NCBI GenBank assembly: GCA_018676675.1
Contig: JABHEG010000018.1
Coordinates: 1-37,661 of the forward strand
Direction: 5' to 3'
DNA: 37,661 nucleotides
Source of the DNA: Lentisphaerota bacterium
GTDB lineage: Bacteria; Verrucomicrobiota; Lentisphaeria; Oligosphaerales; JABHEG01
A program made the position numbers and the translations under genes. The notes under the pieces were generated by a model, which was not told the origin of the DNA, did no database searches, and saw nothing but the letters and a program-made list of their open reading frames with translations. Below are positions 14,887-23,058 of the stretch, piece after piece (position 1 is the first letter of the stretch; every line of letters starts with the position of its first letter).

Positions 14887-15720
14887 TCAGTTGGAGACCG
14901 TGTCGAGTCGTTGCCGGAGATCATCGGCCAACGCTGTAAAGCCAAAGCGGTATTGTACCTGCCTGGCAACAAAGAACGCCATCTGTTCCCCCTCGACCGT
15001 GTCCGGGAACTCATGGGCCGTGGTCGCATCAGTCAACAAGACAACACGGTAGTTGAACCGCGTCGCCATCTCCCGGATTCCTCCCGGCGAGTCAAGAACG
15101 CAGAAATTGGCGACAAAGCCCACGTACAGCAGCGTGTCAATGTCATGCTCACGACACCACTGGTTGGTCTGCCATCCGTCCACGACCACCGGCTCATTCC
15201 CATACGGCCGACAACTCGCAGCAATGTCCAGCACGTCACGATGTGTGTCAGCCACGTGCCCAGGAAAATGTCCTCCGTATCTCAAGGCCCGCCGGTCGGC
15301 AACTGAGAACGGGCGCACGCAACCTGCGGTCGGCACGCGGGGCTCGCGGTATTCAGAGTCCTGCGTCAGCTCACGGTGGCTTGCGTATCGATCAGCATAC
15401 GTCGGTCCGGCATTGTGAATGAGGGCGATTCCAACCCTGCGTGCAGCAGTCAGGAGCGGGGCGATCAGGTCCCGGGTGATGTCCCGCGCCCGGAGCACCC
15501 AGTCGCCTGTCGTTCCGGTCGGTTCAGCGTCTTCGGCGAACGGGTATGGCCCGTCCTGTTCACCCAGGTTCCAGATGTGCATTGCGACGATGGCCGTTCG
15601 CCCGGGATCAATGGGCAACACCGCAGTCTGGGGACCCTCACGTGGACAGGACGGCCGTTCCATCCCAGGTCCATAGGGCATCTCGTAGCAGCAGTACGTG
15701 ACCGGCAAACTGAGCTTCAT
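14887..15720 (-). CDS. isochorismatase-like cysteine hydrolase
   Basis: 277 aa. The alpha/beta core is recognisable: strand RTAIVAMHIWN at 41-51, VGIALIHNAG at 96-105, then LLYVGFVANFCVLDSPGG at 197-214, with Cys207 in the catalytic position. The usual triad Asp in the first strand (IDMQND in typical members) aligns with His48 here, so the classical D-K-C triad is not intact by this reading. The subfamily may use different chemistry. Members hydrolyse amides or enol ethers (nicotinamide, N-carbamoyl compounds, isochorismate). The gene is 28 bp from the URO-D gene and 25 bp from the sulfatase gene. The substrate is unknown. Confidence 0.8.
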   Translation of the reverse strand: MKLSLPVTYCCYEMPYGPGMERPSCPREGPQTAVLPIDPGRTAIVAMHIWNLGEQDGPYPFAEDAEPTGTTGDWVLRARDITRDLIAPLLTAARRVGIALIHNAGPTYADRYASHRELTQDSEYREPRVPTAGCVRPFSVADRRALRYGGHFPGHVADTHRDVLDIAASCRPYGNEPVVVDGWQTNQWCREHDIDTLLYVGFVANFCVLDSPGGIREMATRFNYRVVLLTDATTAHEFPDTVEGEQMAFFVARQVQYRFGFTALADDLRQRLDTVSN

Positions 15721-15748
15721 GCCTTCCCTGACATACTCGGGGAACCCA

Positions 15749-16846
15749 TCACCCCTGATTCGGGACGGTCGTCAAGACCACCTCACGAAGTTGCTCCATG
15801 AAGTAGCGGTACTCGGCGAAGTCGACATCTGACAAGACGAAGTGATCGGGCCCGGGGATGAAATATCCACCCTCAATCAGGCCTCGGGCACGCTCCATTT
15901 CGCGATCAATCGCGTCTTTCCCTCGCGCCATGACCTGCTTATCCAAGCCACCGACGCAGCCAACCCGGGGGAACCGCTCGCGAACACGCGCCACTTCGTT
16001 CCCGGACTGGACCTCGTACGGATACAGGGCATTTACTCCCCCTTCGACCATAAGTTCGGTCAGGTCCTCGATCAGACCATCGGAATCGACCAGGATGATC
16101 TCTATGTCATGCGCTTTGGCGAACGCGGCGATCTTCCGGTAGTTCGGAGTCATGAACTCACGAAAGGTAGCCGGAGAGATAATGGACCCAGTCCGACAGG
16201 CCATATCTTCCCAACATTCGATCAGATCGAACTGAATGTTGACGCACTGCTTCTCCCACAACTGAAGTGCGAAATCCGTGTAGTCGTCCATCATCTGGTG
16301 AACGAGTTCCGGGGCGTCATAGAACGCATACGCGAGGTTCTCGTCGCCCATTCGATTCCGAGCGAACCCGTACACCCCACGGTGGGTGAGCTGAAGTGGG
16401 TAATCGCGATCGCGATAGGCTTTGACGTGGTCATCCCAGTCTTTCGGGAAGCGCACGGGATCGTCGACCTGCATATGCTTGTCTCGGTAGCGCTCCCAGT
16501 CAGCCAGACTCTTGATTGGCCAACCGACGTCGTGACGATTGTAGTCCCCGCTCCGGTGAATCTGCTCAATGCTGCCATCGCCACGGTCGCGAACGAAATA
16601 CTCGCCGTGATCCTCGATGATCCGGGGAGGATCCAGCCGTGACGGGTCCATATTGACAAGGGTCCGGTCCCAGCCTCGATGTCGCCCCTCGAACTGAAGC
16701 AACTCATCGATGGAATCCTTGATCCCGGGACACTGTTCCTCCCAGTGCGGCTTGATGGCATTCCTGCCGCCGAACACCTTCATGAACGGTACTCGGTCAA
16801 CCGGTCGTCCTGTCAGAGTCCCGACAAAGCGCTCCCGCGTGTTCAT
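15749..16846 (-). CDS. URO-D-fold protein lacking the HxC metal motif
   Basis: 365 aa. The N-terminus MNTRERFVGTL...PVDRVPFM is the standard opening of URO-D-superfamily proteins. The central DLIECWEDMACRTGSIISP at 207-225 and C-terminal YPYEVQSGNEVARVRERF also fit. Where cobalamin-linked methyltransferases carry the zinc motif HxCG, this protein reads ILVDSDG at 251-257, so neither the methyltransferase His nor Cys is present. It is therefore closer to the large group of URO-D-like proteins of unknown function found beside DUF6785 transporters and sulfatases in Planctomycetes-like genomes. Second gene of the operon, 36 bp after the transporter. Confidence 0.8.
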   Translation of the reverse strand: MNTRERFVGTLTGRPVDRVPFMKVFGGRNAIKPHWEEQCPGIKDSIDELLQFEGRHRGWDRTLVNMDPSRLDPPRIIEDHGEYFVRDRGDGSIEQIHRSGDYNRHDVGWPIKSLADWERYRDKHMQVDDPVRFPKDWDDHVKAYRDRDYPLQLTHRGVYGFARNRMGDENLAYAFYDAPELVHQMMDDYTDFALQLWEKQCVNIQFDLIECWEDMACRTGSIISPATFREFMTPNYRKIAAFAKAHDIEIILVDSDGLIEDLTELMVEGGVNALYPYEVQSGNEVARVRERFPRVGCVGGLDKQVMARGKDAIDREMERARGLIEGGYFIPGPDHFVLSDVDFAEYRYFMEQLREVVLTTVPNQG

Positions 16847-16882
16847 TTCCAGACCCTTTCTCTCCCGTACTCGGACGCCTCT

Positions 16883-18922
16883 TCAGCCCATATACAGAAT
16901 GTAAGAGATGGGCTGTTTCCCGGTGATGAAATAATACACCGTGCCGACCAGACTCGGAACCATTGCTCCGAGGATTTCTCCGGCAATCAGTCCCAGCATC
17001 AGCGGCTTCAAGCGGTTGTACAGGCGGCTGCCGCCGTACTTCATAACGCCAATTTTCACAAGCCACCCGAGGATGAACGAGAACGCGAACAGACCGATGT
17101 GCGCTTTCGCCCAAACGACAAAAATGAGTGGATGTATGGGCCACCAGGGGAAGCGCATTCGGCACGCCGAGCAGGCGACGACCAGGCCCAGGCCAACCAC
17201 GAACCCCCAAAGGCAGGCCCCAACAGGCCGCATGGCCCCAAAACGCTCCCAACCCTCACGAGACTCGGCCTCCTCCAACAGCCCCTGCGACTCGAGCTTC
17301 TGCTTGGTCGCTACCGCGTTTTCGAACGGCATCTTCGGGACGAAACTGAAGGCCCAGCGATCACCTTGAGTCGCAGCCGGCACATCGTACTGGATCAGGA
17401 GGGTGATCGGCAGTGCGGCCCCGAGCCCAAGGAGCACGGCAAGCGCGGCCAGAGAGCACGTCTTGCCAAGATGGATCCCGCGCGTGTCAAGCAGCTTGTT
17501 TGCGTTGACCAGGAACGGAAGAAGCGTCTCCCGAGGATCAATGAACAATACCATCGTGACCATCTGCAAAAGCAACAGTTGATGGTAGCCCAAGGCCGCC
17601 GAGCCGAACATGCCCCAAATCATGGCACACGGGAATACATTGACCTTGATGTGAAACAGCCCGCCTTCAGCCATCAGACGAGCCGACACGGTGTAGGCCA
17701 CGATCAGAATCGCCCCGTACAGAAATCCCAGCTGCCAATCGATCCCCGCATGCGCCAAGAGCACGACGAACACACCGAAAAGCGCCACGAACAGCCGGGC
17801 GCCCCAGATTCCCAGGCCATCTGCATCCTCGCCGTGAGAAAGACCAACCGCGCCGCGGACGACGGCCCAGTAGTAGTGACGCCCGGTGTAGAGCAGCGAA
17901 ATGAAGATCCCGAGACACGCCCCGAAGAGCAGGAAAACACGGGGCTGAAGCCCAATGTGAGCCCCGCCGAGAACGGAGGAGTTCAAGCTTATGCCGTAGG
18001 TGGCAAAGGCCCCCGCCACCAACGCCCAAAGGCATGGACCAATACCGAAAGCGGCCGCCAGCTCCGTGGCAATGAAAAACGAGACACCAATCACCGCGAA
18101 AAAGACCCGCGGATAGAACATGTACCAGCCGCCACCTCGAGTGATGAAAGGGAAGAGCCGCCCAAGCCCCCCGAGGTTCAGGCGCAACGCAATGGGTATC
18201 ATCACCCGAGGAAACCACAGAGCCATGAAGTTGTTGATGTGGATGAGAAAGACGATGCCCGCGCCGATCCAGAACAGTCGACTGCGCCAAAGTGAAGAAC
18301 GTCCATTCTCGTCGGTCTCGAGCAAGGCCTCGGTGAAGGTCGCGATCGGGTATGGGAGATGCTCGTGGTGAGCCCACTGCTTGTGGACCACCAGGGACAG
18401 CCCGACCAGAGAAAGCAGCATGGCGAGGATGGTCGGCAACCAGAACACCCAGGGGCGCCACCAGGCCTGCCAGGGAACATCACCGGGGCGGAGATGCTTC
18501 CCCCCTTCCGACAGCCCCTGCACATAGCCGTCGAGGACCCGGTCCTCGTCCTGCGACAGGTCCACCATCATGTGCTTCGGAACGGCGTCAATGACCTTAT
18601 GCTCCCGCCAGGCAGGCTCGAGGCGGTTGTGGTGATAGGGTAGGACGAGAGCCCCATTGAAGGTCCGTAGAAGACCGGACCCCGGGATGCAGCAAGCCGA
18701 AAGCGTCAAAGCGAGAATGACTGCCAGTTCGCGCCCGCTCAGAGACCATTTCCGGAGCATCACGTTCAGGAAAAGGACAAAGATCACCAGTCCGCCATAG
18801 ATGGAGACGGGCATGTTGTTCCCAACGAAGTGGGTCTGGCGAAGGACCCAATCGTTGAAATAGGTGATCGAGCAGACGGTAATCGCCCCCAAGAGGCCGA
18901 GAAAGACGCTGCGGCGAGTCAT
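16883..18922 (-). CDS. DUF6785-family multi-pass membrane protein (OPT-like transporter)
   Basis: About 679 aa with roughly a dozen membrane spans. Segments typical of the DUF6784/DUF6785 group are seen: LSACCIPGSGLLRTFN near residue 77, VPWQAWWRPWVFWLP, HEHLPYPIATFTEALL and RLMAEGGLFHIKVNVFP. These proteins are related to oligopeptide transporters and occur widely in Planctomycetes, Lentisphaerae and similar groups, with no proven substrate. The start at 18922 is chosen for AGGAGAA upstream. ATG at 18949 and GTG at 18958 are in frame but lack a binding site. As the first gene of an operon with URO-D, isochorismatase-like and sulfatase genes, it is the likely importer of whatever that operon degrades (inference). 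Confidence 0.75.
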   Translation of the reverse strand: MTRRSVFLGLLGAITVCSITYFNDWVLRQTHFVGNNMPVSIYGGLVIFVLFLNVMLRKWSLSGRELAVILALTLSACCIPGSGLLRTFNGALVLPYHHNRLEPAWREHKVIDAVPKHMMVDLSQDEDRVLDGYVQGLSEGGKHLRPGDVPWQAWWRPWVFWLPTILAMLLSLVGLSLVVHKQWAHHEHLPYPIATFTEALLETDENGRSSLWRSRLFWIGAGIVFLIHINNFMALWFPRVMIPIALRLNLGGLGRLFPFITRGGGWYMFYPRVFFAVIGVSFFIATELAAAFGIGPCLWALVAGAFATYGISLNSSVLGGAHIGLQPRVFLLFGACLGIFISLLYTGRHYYWAVVRGAVGLSHGEDADGLGIWGARLFVALFGVFVVLLAHAGIDWQLGFLYGAILIVAYTVSARLMAEGGLFHIKVNVFPCAMIWGMFGSAALGYHQLLLLQMVTMVLFIDPRETLLPFLVNANKLLDTRGIHLGKTCSLAALAVLLGLGAALPITLLIQYDVPAATQGDRWAFSFVPKMPFENAVATKQKLESQGLLEEAESREGWERFGAMRPVGACLWGFVVGLGLVVACSACRMRFPWWPIHPLIFVVWAKAHIGLFAFSFILGWLVKIGVMKYGGSRLYNRLKPLMLGLIAGEILGAMVPSLVGTVYYFITGKQPISYILYMG

Positions 18923-19376
18923 GGACGTGGGCTTCTCCTGAGAGGTCATCTGCAACACGAGGCCATGGCAGTCCCCGCACGGTACGCGTCGGCGCAGGTG
19001 GTACTATTGTGCCGCGAATCAGATCAATCCACCTCTCAGCCTAGTGGTCTGAGCTATCAATCCGCGCGCAAAATGCGTGGCTCTTTCGACGCCCAGCCGC
19101 GGCCGCCACCGCTCTGCTCTGCTCGCCGTTGGCCCTCCAACTGAACGGGTCGGTATTGGCCATTGCACACGTCCCCTCTGGACATCCTATGGACAAACGG
19201 TCACATTATAGAACAATTAATGACAGGTCACCCCAGATTTTCCCGACCCTCGCTTCTTCAGGACTCCGGTGCCCTCCCCCGGAGCGCGTCGTTTATCCGG
19301 CAGACCTGCACGTCCGTGGGAGAAAAGGCCTATCGCATCCGTCTCAGAAGGCGGCCTTAGAGGATACCCCAACGCA
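18923..19376. other. divergent intergenic region between transporter operon and rimO
   Basis: No gene is supported. It must hold promoters for both directions. An AT-rich patch at about 19195-19225 is the most promoter-like spot on the rimO side, and TTGATC...TAGTAC around 19003-19030 (minus strand, 15-nt spacing) on the transporter side. Both are weak matches. No clear operator palindrome was found. Confidence 0.35.
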
Positions 19377-20741
19377 ATGAAACGCACCAAGAGAACCCCG
19401 AAGGTCCGCATCCACATTGTCAGCCTCGGTTGTGCCAAAAACCTGGTGGACACAGAGGTCATGGCCGGCGTGTTCGCAGTTGGGCGCTTCTCCCTTGTTG
19501 CAGACCCCGCGCAGGCGAATGTGTATCTCATCAACACGTGTAGCTTCATCCATGACGCGCGTGAAGAAGGCGAGGATGAGATTGGGCAGGCCCTGCGCTG
19601 GAAGAAGAAAAAGAAGGGCCGCCGGGTCGTCGTCGCCGGGTGTCTTCCTCAGCGATCTCCCGAGGAGGTCCACGAGCGCTTCCCGGACGTTGACCTGCTG
19701 CTGGGGTTGGACGACGTCCCGCGTGCGGCCGAGATGATTGAGTCCTGCCTCGAAGGGAACGTCGCAGAGACGACCATCACCGGCGCACCGGCCACCTTCC
19801 TCTACGACCATGACAGCCCCCGGCTGTTGCTCACTCCCACCAGCTTTGCCTACGTCAAGATCGCCGAGGGCTGCGACCACCGCTGCACCTTCTGCGCCAT
19901 TCCTGCCATCCGTGGTCCACAGCGTAGTCGCGACATCGACTCCGTCCGAATCGAGTGCGAACGGCTGGTCGACTCCGGGATCCGCGAAATCAACCTCATC
20001 GCTCAGGACACCACCCGGTATGGAGCAGACAGAACAGACGGGGCAACGATCACGGAATTGCTCAAGACCTGCGACCAAATACCCGGCACGTACTGGCTTA
20101 GACTCCTCTACACGCATCCCCGGTATGTCACGGAGGACCTCCTGGCCACGATGGCCCAGGCCGAGCACATCCTGCCCTACATCGACATCCCGCTGCAGCA
20201 CATCAACGACACGATGCTGCAACGCATGGGGCGGCGCGTATCAAACGAAGAGACGATCCGGCTGATGGAGGCAATACGCTCCACCTGTCCGGGAATCACC
20301 ATCCGAACAACCTTCCTCGTCGGGTTTCCCGGCGAGACGGACGCCATGCACCGCGAGCTGATGGCATTCGTCGAGTCCTTCCGCTTCGATCGTCTCGGCG
20401 TCTTCACCTACTCGCCCGAGCCCGGAACACCTGCTCTCAACCTGGACCTTCCGCCCGTCCCGCAGGAGACGGCGGATGCGCGCCGTGAAGAGCTGCTCGA
20501 GCTGCAGCAGGGGATCTCCCAGGCCCACAATGACGTACTTCTCGGCGAGACGCTGGATGTCCTGATCGACGAGCGTGTCGGCCCCGGTGAATTCCTTGGG
20601 CGCACAAAGGCAGACGCCCCGGACATCGACAACTGCGTCCATGTCAGCGGCCCGGAAGGCTGCCTGGAGCTCGGCTTGGTCCCGGTAAAGATCACCGGTA
20701 CGGATCCTTACGACCTGTACGGTGACGTCATCGTCACGTGA
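19377..20741 (+). CDS. rimO: ribosomal protein S12 methylthiotransferase
   Basis: Radical-SAM enzyme that adds a methylthio group to the conserved aspartate of ribosomal protein S12. 454 aa from the ATG at 19377 (AGAGGA 12 nt upstream; the frame is open to 19269 but the extension has no RimO resemblance). Domain order: N-terminal UPF0004 domain with SLGCAKNLVD (Cys19), NTCSFI (Cys55) and AGC (Cys89) holding the auxiliary 4Fe-4S cluster; radical SAM core with CDHRCTFC (Cys166/170/173) for the SAM cluster; C-terminal TRAM domain (about 390-454). The CAKN signature and DIPLQH segment separate RimO from the related tRNA enzyme MiaB. It is cytoplasmic. Downstream lies an ftsQ-like gene after 210 bp. 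Confidence 0.93.
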   Translation: MKRTKRTPKVRIHIVSLGCAKNLVDTEVMAGVFAVGRFSLVADPAQANVYLINTCSFIHDAREEGEDEIGQALRWKKKKKGRRVVVAGCLPQRSPEEVHERFPDVDLLLGLDDVPRAAEMIESCLEGNVAETTITGAPATFLYDHDSPRLLLTPTSFAYVKIAEGCDHRCTFCAIPAIRGPQRSRDIDSVRIECERLVDSGIREINLIAQDTTRYGADRTDGATITELLKTCDQIPGTYWLRLLYTHPRYVTEDLLATMAQAEHILPYIDIPLQHINDTMLQRMGRRVSNEETIRLMEAIRSTCPGITIRTTFLVGFPGETDAMHRELMAFVESFRFDRLGVFTYSPEPGTPALNLDLPPVPQETADARREELLELQQGISQAHNDVLLGETLDVLIDERVGPGEFLGRTKADAPDIDNCVHVSGPEGCLELGLVPVKITGTDPYDLYGDVIVT

Positions 20742-20795
20742 CCGGGCTCCGGAACCAGGTTGCCTGCGTGCCCCCCCCCGTAGGACGAAGTTGAC

Positions 20796-20819
20796 AACGT
20801 GAGCTCGGAGCGTCACGTT
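20796..20819. repeat. inverted repeat between rimO and ftsQ-like gene
   Basis: AACGTGA (20796-20802) and TCACGTT (20813-20819) form a perfect 7-bp inverted repeat with a 10-nt centre. It overlaps a perfect TTGACA (20791-20796), but no good -10 follows at 16-18 nt. It could be an operator over a weak promoter or a hairpin after rimO. There is no T-run. Confidence 0.35.
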
Positions 20820-20951
20820 ACCGCCTCCGGATTCAGCCTTGGACAGGAAGTAGAATCCCCGCCGATCAAGGCAATCCGGAAGGCAATCAAAGGTGCGGCC
20901 AGGTAGAGGGCTCTCCCCACACACCGTACCTTTCCCCCGCGGAGAACGTTC

Positions 20952-21797
20952 GTGGCGACGAAGAAACAACGCAGCACGAAGCGCTCGTCCTCACTGGCTG
21001 AACGACGCCAACGAGGTCTCGTGGTCTTCGTTGTACGCATCCTCTCCTGGGTGGCCATCTGTGTCCTCGTGCTTGCGCTCCTCGCAGGGATCGTCGTTGG
21101 CCTCAAGTCCGTCTTTTTCACGAGCAATCCACATTTTGTCCTGCAGAACATCGCGGTGAATGCCACCGGCAGACTGCGGCAAAAGGAGGTCGTCGCCCTG
21201 CTCCGGGACGGTCACGTCATCCCCGGCGAGTCCAACATCTTCAATCTGGACCTGCAGGAGATCCGGGAACAACTCGAGCTGAACGTCATGATCGACCAGG
21301 CCACCGTGGCACGGCGTTTGCCCAGCACGCTCCTGATCAGCGTCTATGAACGCCAACCCGTCGCCTGCCTCCGCTGCCGTCCTCAACGCCTCCTCGACGA
21401 TGAAGGCTGTATCCTTCCTCCTCGACAGGGCGAACGGCTGCTTCCCCTACCCGAAATCACCGGCGTCAAAGGCACCAGGAGCCTGCGCGTCGGACGCCGA
21501 ATCACTGATGATCTGGTCCTCGCCTCTCTCCGTTTCATCCATCTGGTGGCAACACGTCCCGACGGCCGCTTCTACGATATCGAGACCATTCAGCTGGACT
21601 ACTCAGCCCCGGCGTTGATCGTCTTCCTTCGCCCCCGTGGGACATTCCGGAACGGCGCCCGGGTGATCCTGCCTACCCAGGGAATCACAGAAGCCATGGA
21701 CCGCCTCATGGTCATCATCAACAAGCGGACACGCGCACGTCAATCGACAAGCTTCATCAACGCCACGTACGAGATCAACGTCCCGGTCAAGAAGTGA
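20952..21797 (+). CDS. FtsQ-like cell division protein (POTRA domain)
   Basis: 281 aa from a GTG with GGAGAA 5 nt upstream. Short basic cytoplasmic N-terminus (1-22), one membrane span (about 23-48) and an extracytoplasmic POTRA-type domain: HFVLQNIAVNATGRLRQKEV at 61-80, the conserved SNIFNLDLQEIREQL helix and RRLPSTLLISVYERQPVA. A beta-rich C-terminal part follows. The order TM-POTRA-beta domain is that of FtsQ/DivIB, the divisome scaffold linking FtsBL and peptidoglycan synthesis. Unlike most ftsQ genes it is not in a mur-fts cluster but between rimO and a nitroreductase gene. The assignment is by fold pattern, not by strong identity. Confidence 0.7.
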   Translation: MATKKQRSTKRSSSLAERRQRGLVVFVVRILSWVAICVLVLALLAGIVVGLKSVFFTSNPHFVLQNIAVNATGRLRQKEVVALLRDGHVIPGESNIFNLDLQEIREQLELNVMIDQATVARRLPSTLLISVYERQPVACLRCRPQRLLDDEGCILPPRQGERLLPLPEITGVKGTRSLRVGRRITDDLVLASLRFIHLVATRPDGRFYDIETIQLDYSAPALIVFLRPRGTFRNGARVILPTQGITEAMDRLMVIINKRTRARQSTSFINATYEINVPVKK

Positions 21798-21803
21798 CCC
21801 CGT

Positions 21804-22388
21804 ATGGCCATGAACCACGACGTTTCTCCTTTCCTGAGCCTGGTTCAGCAACGCAACAGCTGCCGCACGTTTGACCCGGAACGCCCCGTCCCAAGAGAGG
21901 ACATCACGGCATGCCTGGAGGCGGCACGCCTGGCCCCCTCCGCCTGCAATCAGCAACCATGGCGGTTCGTCATCGTTGACGATATGCACATACGGCAGGC
22001 TTTCTTTGACCATGCTCGACTCCCCGGAATTCCTCACTTGTGGTGGTCGACCGTGCCCGTCTTTGTCGCCGTCTGCTGCCAACGGAACGTGGTCACCCAC
22101 CGAATAGCCTCGTTCGTTTCAGGACTCCCCTATGCCTGGATGGATACGGCAATCGCCGCCGAACACTTCGTCCTGGCAGCGGCGGAGCGTGACCTCGGGA
22201 CCTGCTGGATTGGCTGGTTCAACGAGAAACAGGTCAAAAAGCTCCTCGGAATCCCGCGCGGAACGCGTGTCGCAGCCCTGATTGCTTTGGGATACCCGAG
22301 CGAAACGTCCTCTGAAGGCAGCTCCTCACGGAAACCCATCGAGGATATCGCTTCCTGGAACGCCTGGGATGGAGATAGTCTCTCCTAA
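21804..22388 (+). CDS. nitroreductase-family FMN oxidoreductase
   Basis: 194 aa, beginning 6 bp after the ftsQ-like stop. Family marks: N-terminal QQRNSCRTFDPERPVPRED (FMN phosphate-binding Arg/Ser), EAARLAPSACNQQPWRFVIV at about 39-58, and the C-terminal GTCWIGWFNEKQVKKLLGIP...ALIALGYPSE. Such proteins are FMN-dependent NAD(P)H oxidoreductases acting on nitro compounds, quinones or flavin. The physiological substrate is unknown. The length is normal and there is no signal peptide. Another ATG two codons downstream is an equally possible start. Confidence 0.88.
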   Translation: MAMNHDVSPFLSLVQQRNSCRTFDPERPVPREDITACLEAARLAPSACNQQPWRFVIVDDMHIRQAFFDHARLPGIPHLWWSTVPVFVAVCCQRNVVTHRIASFVSGLPYAWMDTAIAAEHFVLAAAERDLGTCWIGWFNEKQVKKLLGIPRGTRVAALIALGYPSETSSEGSSSRKPIEDIASWNAWDGDSLS

Positions 22389-23058
22389 GCTGTCAGGCGA
22401 ACGGACCCGATCCCGGTCTCTTCCCTGACGGCAGGCACTCGACCAGCGCGGCATTCTCCCGATTCTCAGACCTCGCTCGGGCGTCCATTCGAAGCCTCTC
22501 GATACATATTTGTCCCTTTTTGACCCCATGTCTGACACAGCTTTGTATCACACAATGCCGCCCCCCTCTCCCGATTCTCCTTTGCCCTCCTCTCAGTACG
22601 GGAAACGCCCGGAACGCCTCCCAGCCCCGATGACGGCATGAACAGACTCCGGCGACAACACGCCCTGCGACACATTTTTGTTCCTATCCTCTCAGCTCTC
22701 CTCGCCACTTCGGACACTGGAGCCCCCCTGTCCATTCCCTTATTACACTCTTCTCCATACTGTTAGAGAACACTCCAACAGAACTCGGCATGCATTGTGC
22801 TGTTACGGTGAACTCAGACTTGGTCTCCAGGGAACACCTGAGAGAACCTTGTTGATTGAGAGAGCGATCAGAGGCAGTTCCTCCGGATTTGCGCCCGGTA
22901 AAACGGGCTGCAGCAAGGCAGAACGGCTTATCCCGAGTCCATCCGGTTCAGGCCGAACCGAGCGGGCTTGCCGGTATTCTGAGCGCAACTAGCACCATGC
23001 CTGTTCGAGACGATCACGCGTGGTGAAGCCGACACTCAGTGCCCCTGTGGAGAGAACC
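22389..23058. other. long leader / intergenic region before gltB
   Basis: 670 bp without a supported gene. A 104-codon frame at 22678-22992 has no family resemblance. Seen in it: a stem GTCAGG/CCTGAC (22392-22397 with 22424-22429) just after the nitroreductase stop, a T-rich patch at 22508-22525, a 22-bp near-palindrome (22760-22781), and small hairpins CCCG-GTAAAA-CGGG and CGGTTC-AGGCC-GAACCG nearer the gene. No recognised riboswitch consensus (GEMM, cobalamin, T-box) could be matched by eye. Confidence 0.45.
22760..22781. promoter_or_regulatory. near-palindromic 22-bp element upstream of gltB
   Basis: CTGTT-A-GAG-AACA-CTC-C-AACAG: 8 of 9 arm positions are complementary around a 4-nt centre. 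It lies about 280 bp upstream of the gltB start. It could be a regulator-binding site for nitrogen control of gltBD, or an RNA hairpin in a long leader. No regulator gene is adjacent. Confidence 0.4.

Noticed and set aside
22678..22992. 104-codon frame in the gltB leader
   Set aside because: No ribosome binding site, low-complexity composition and no family resemblance.
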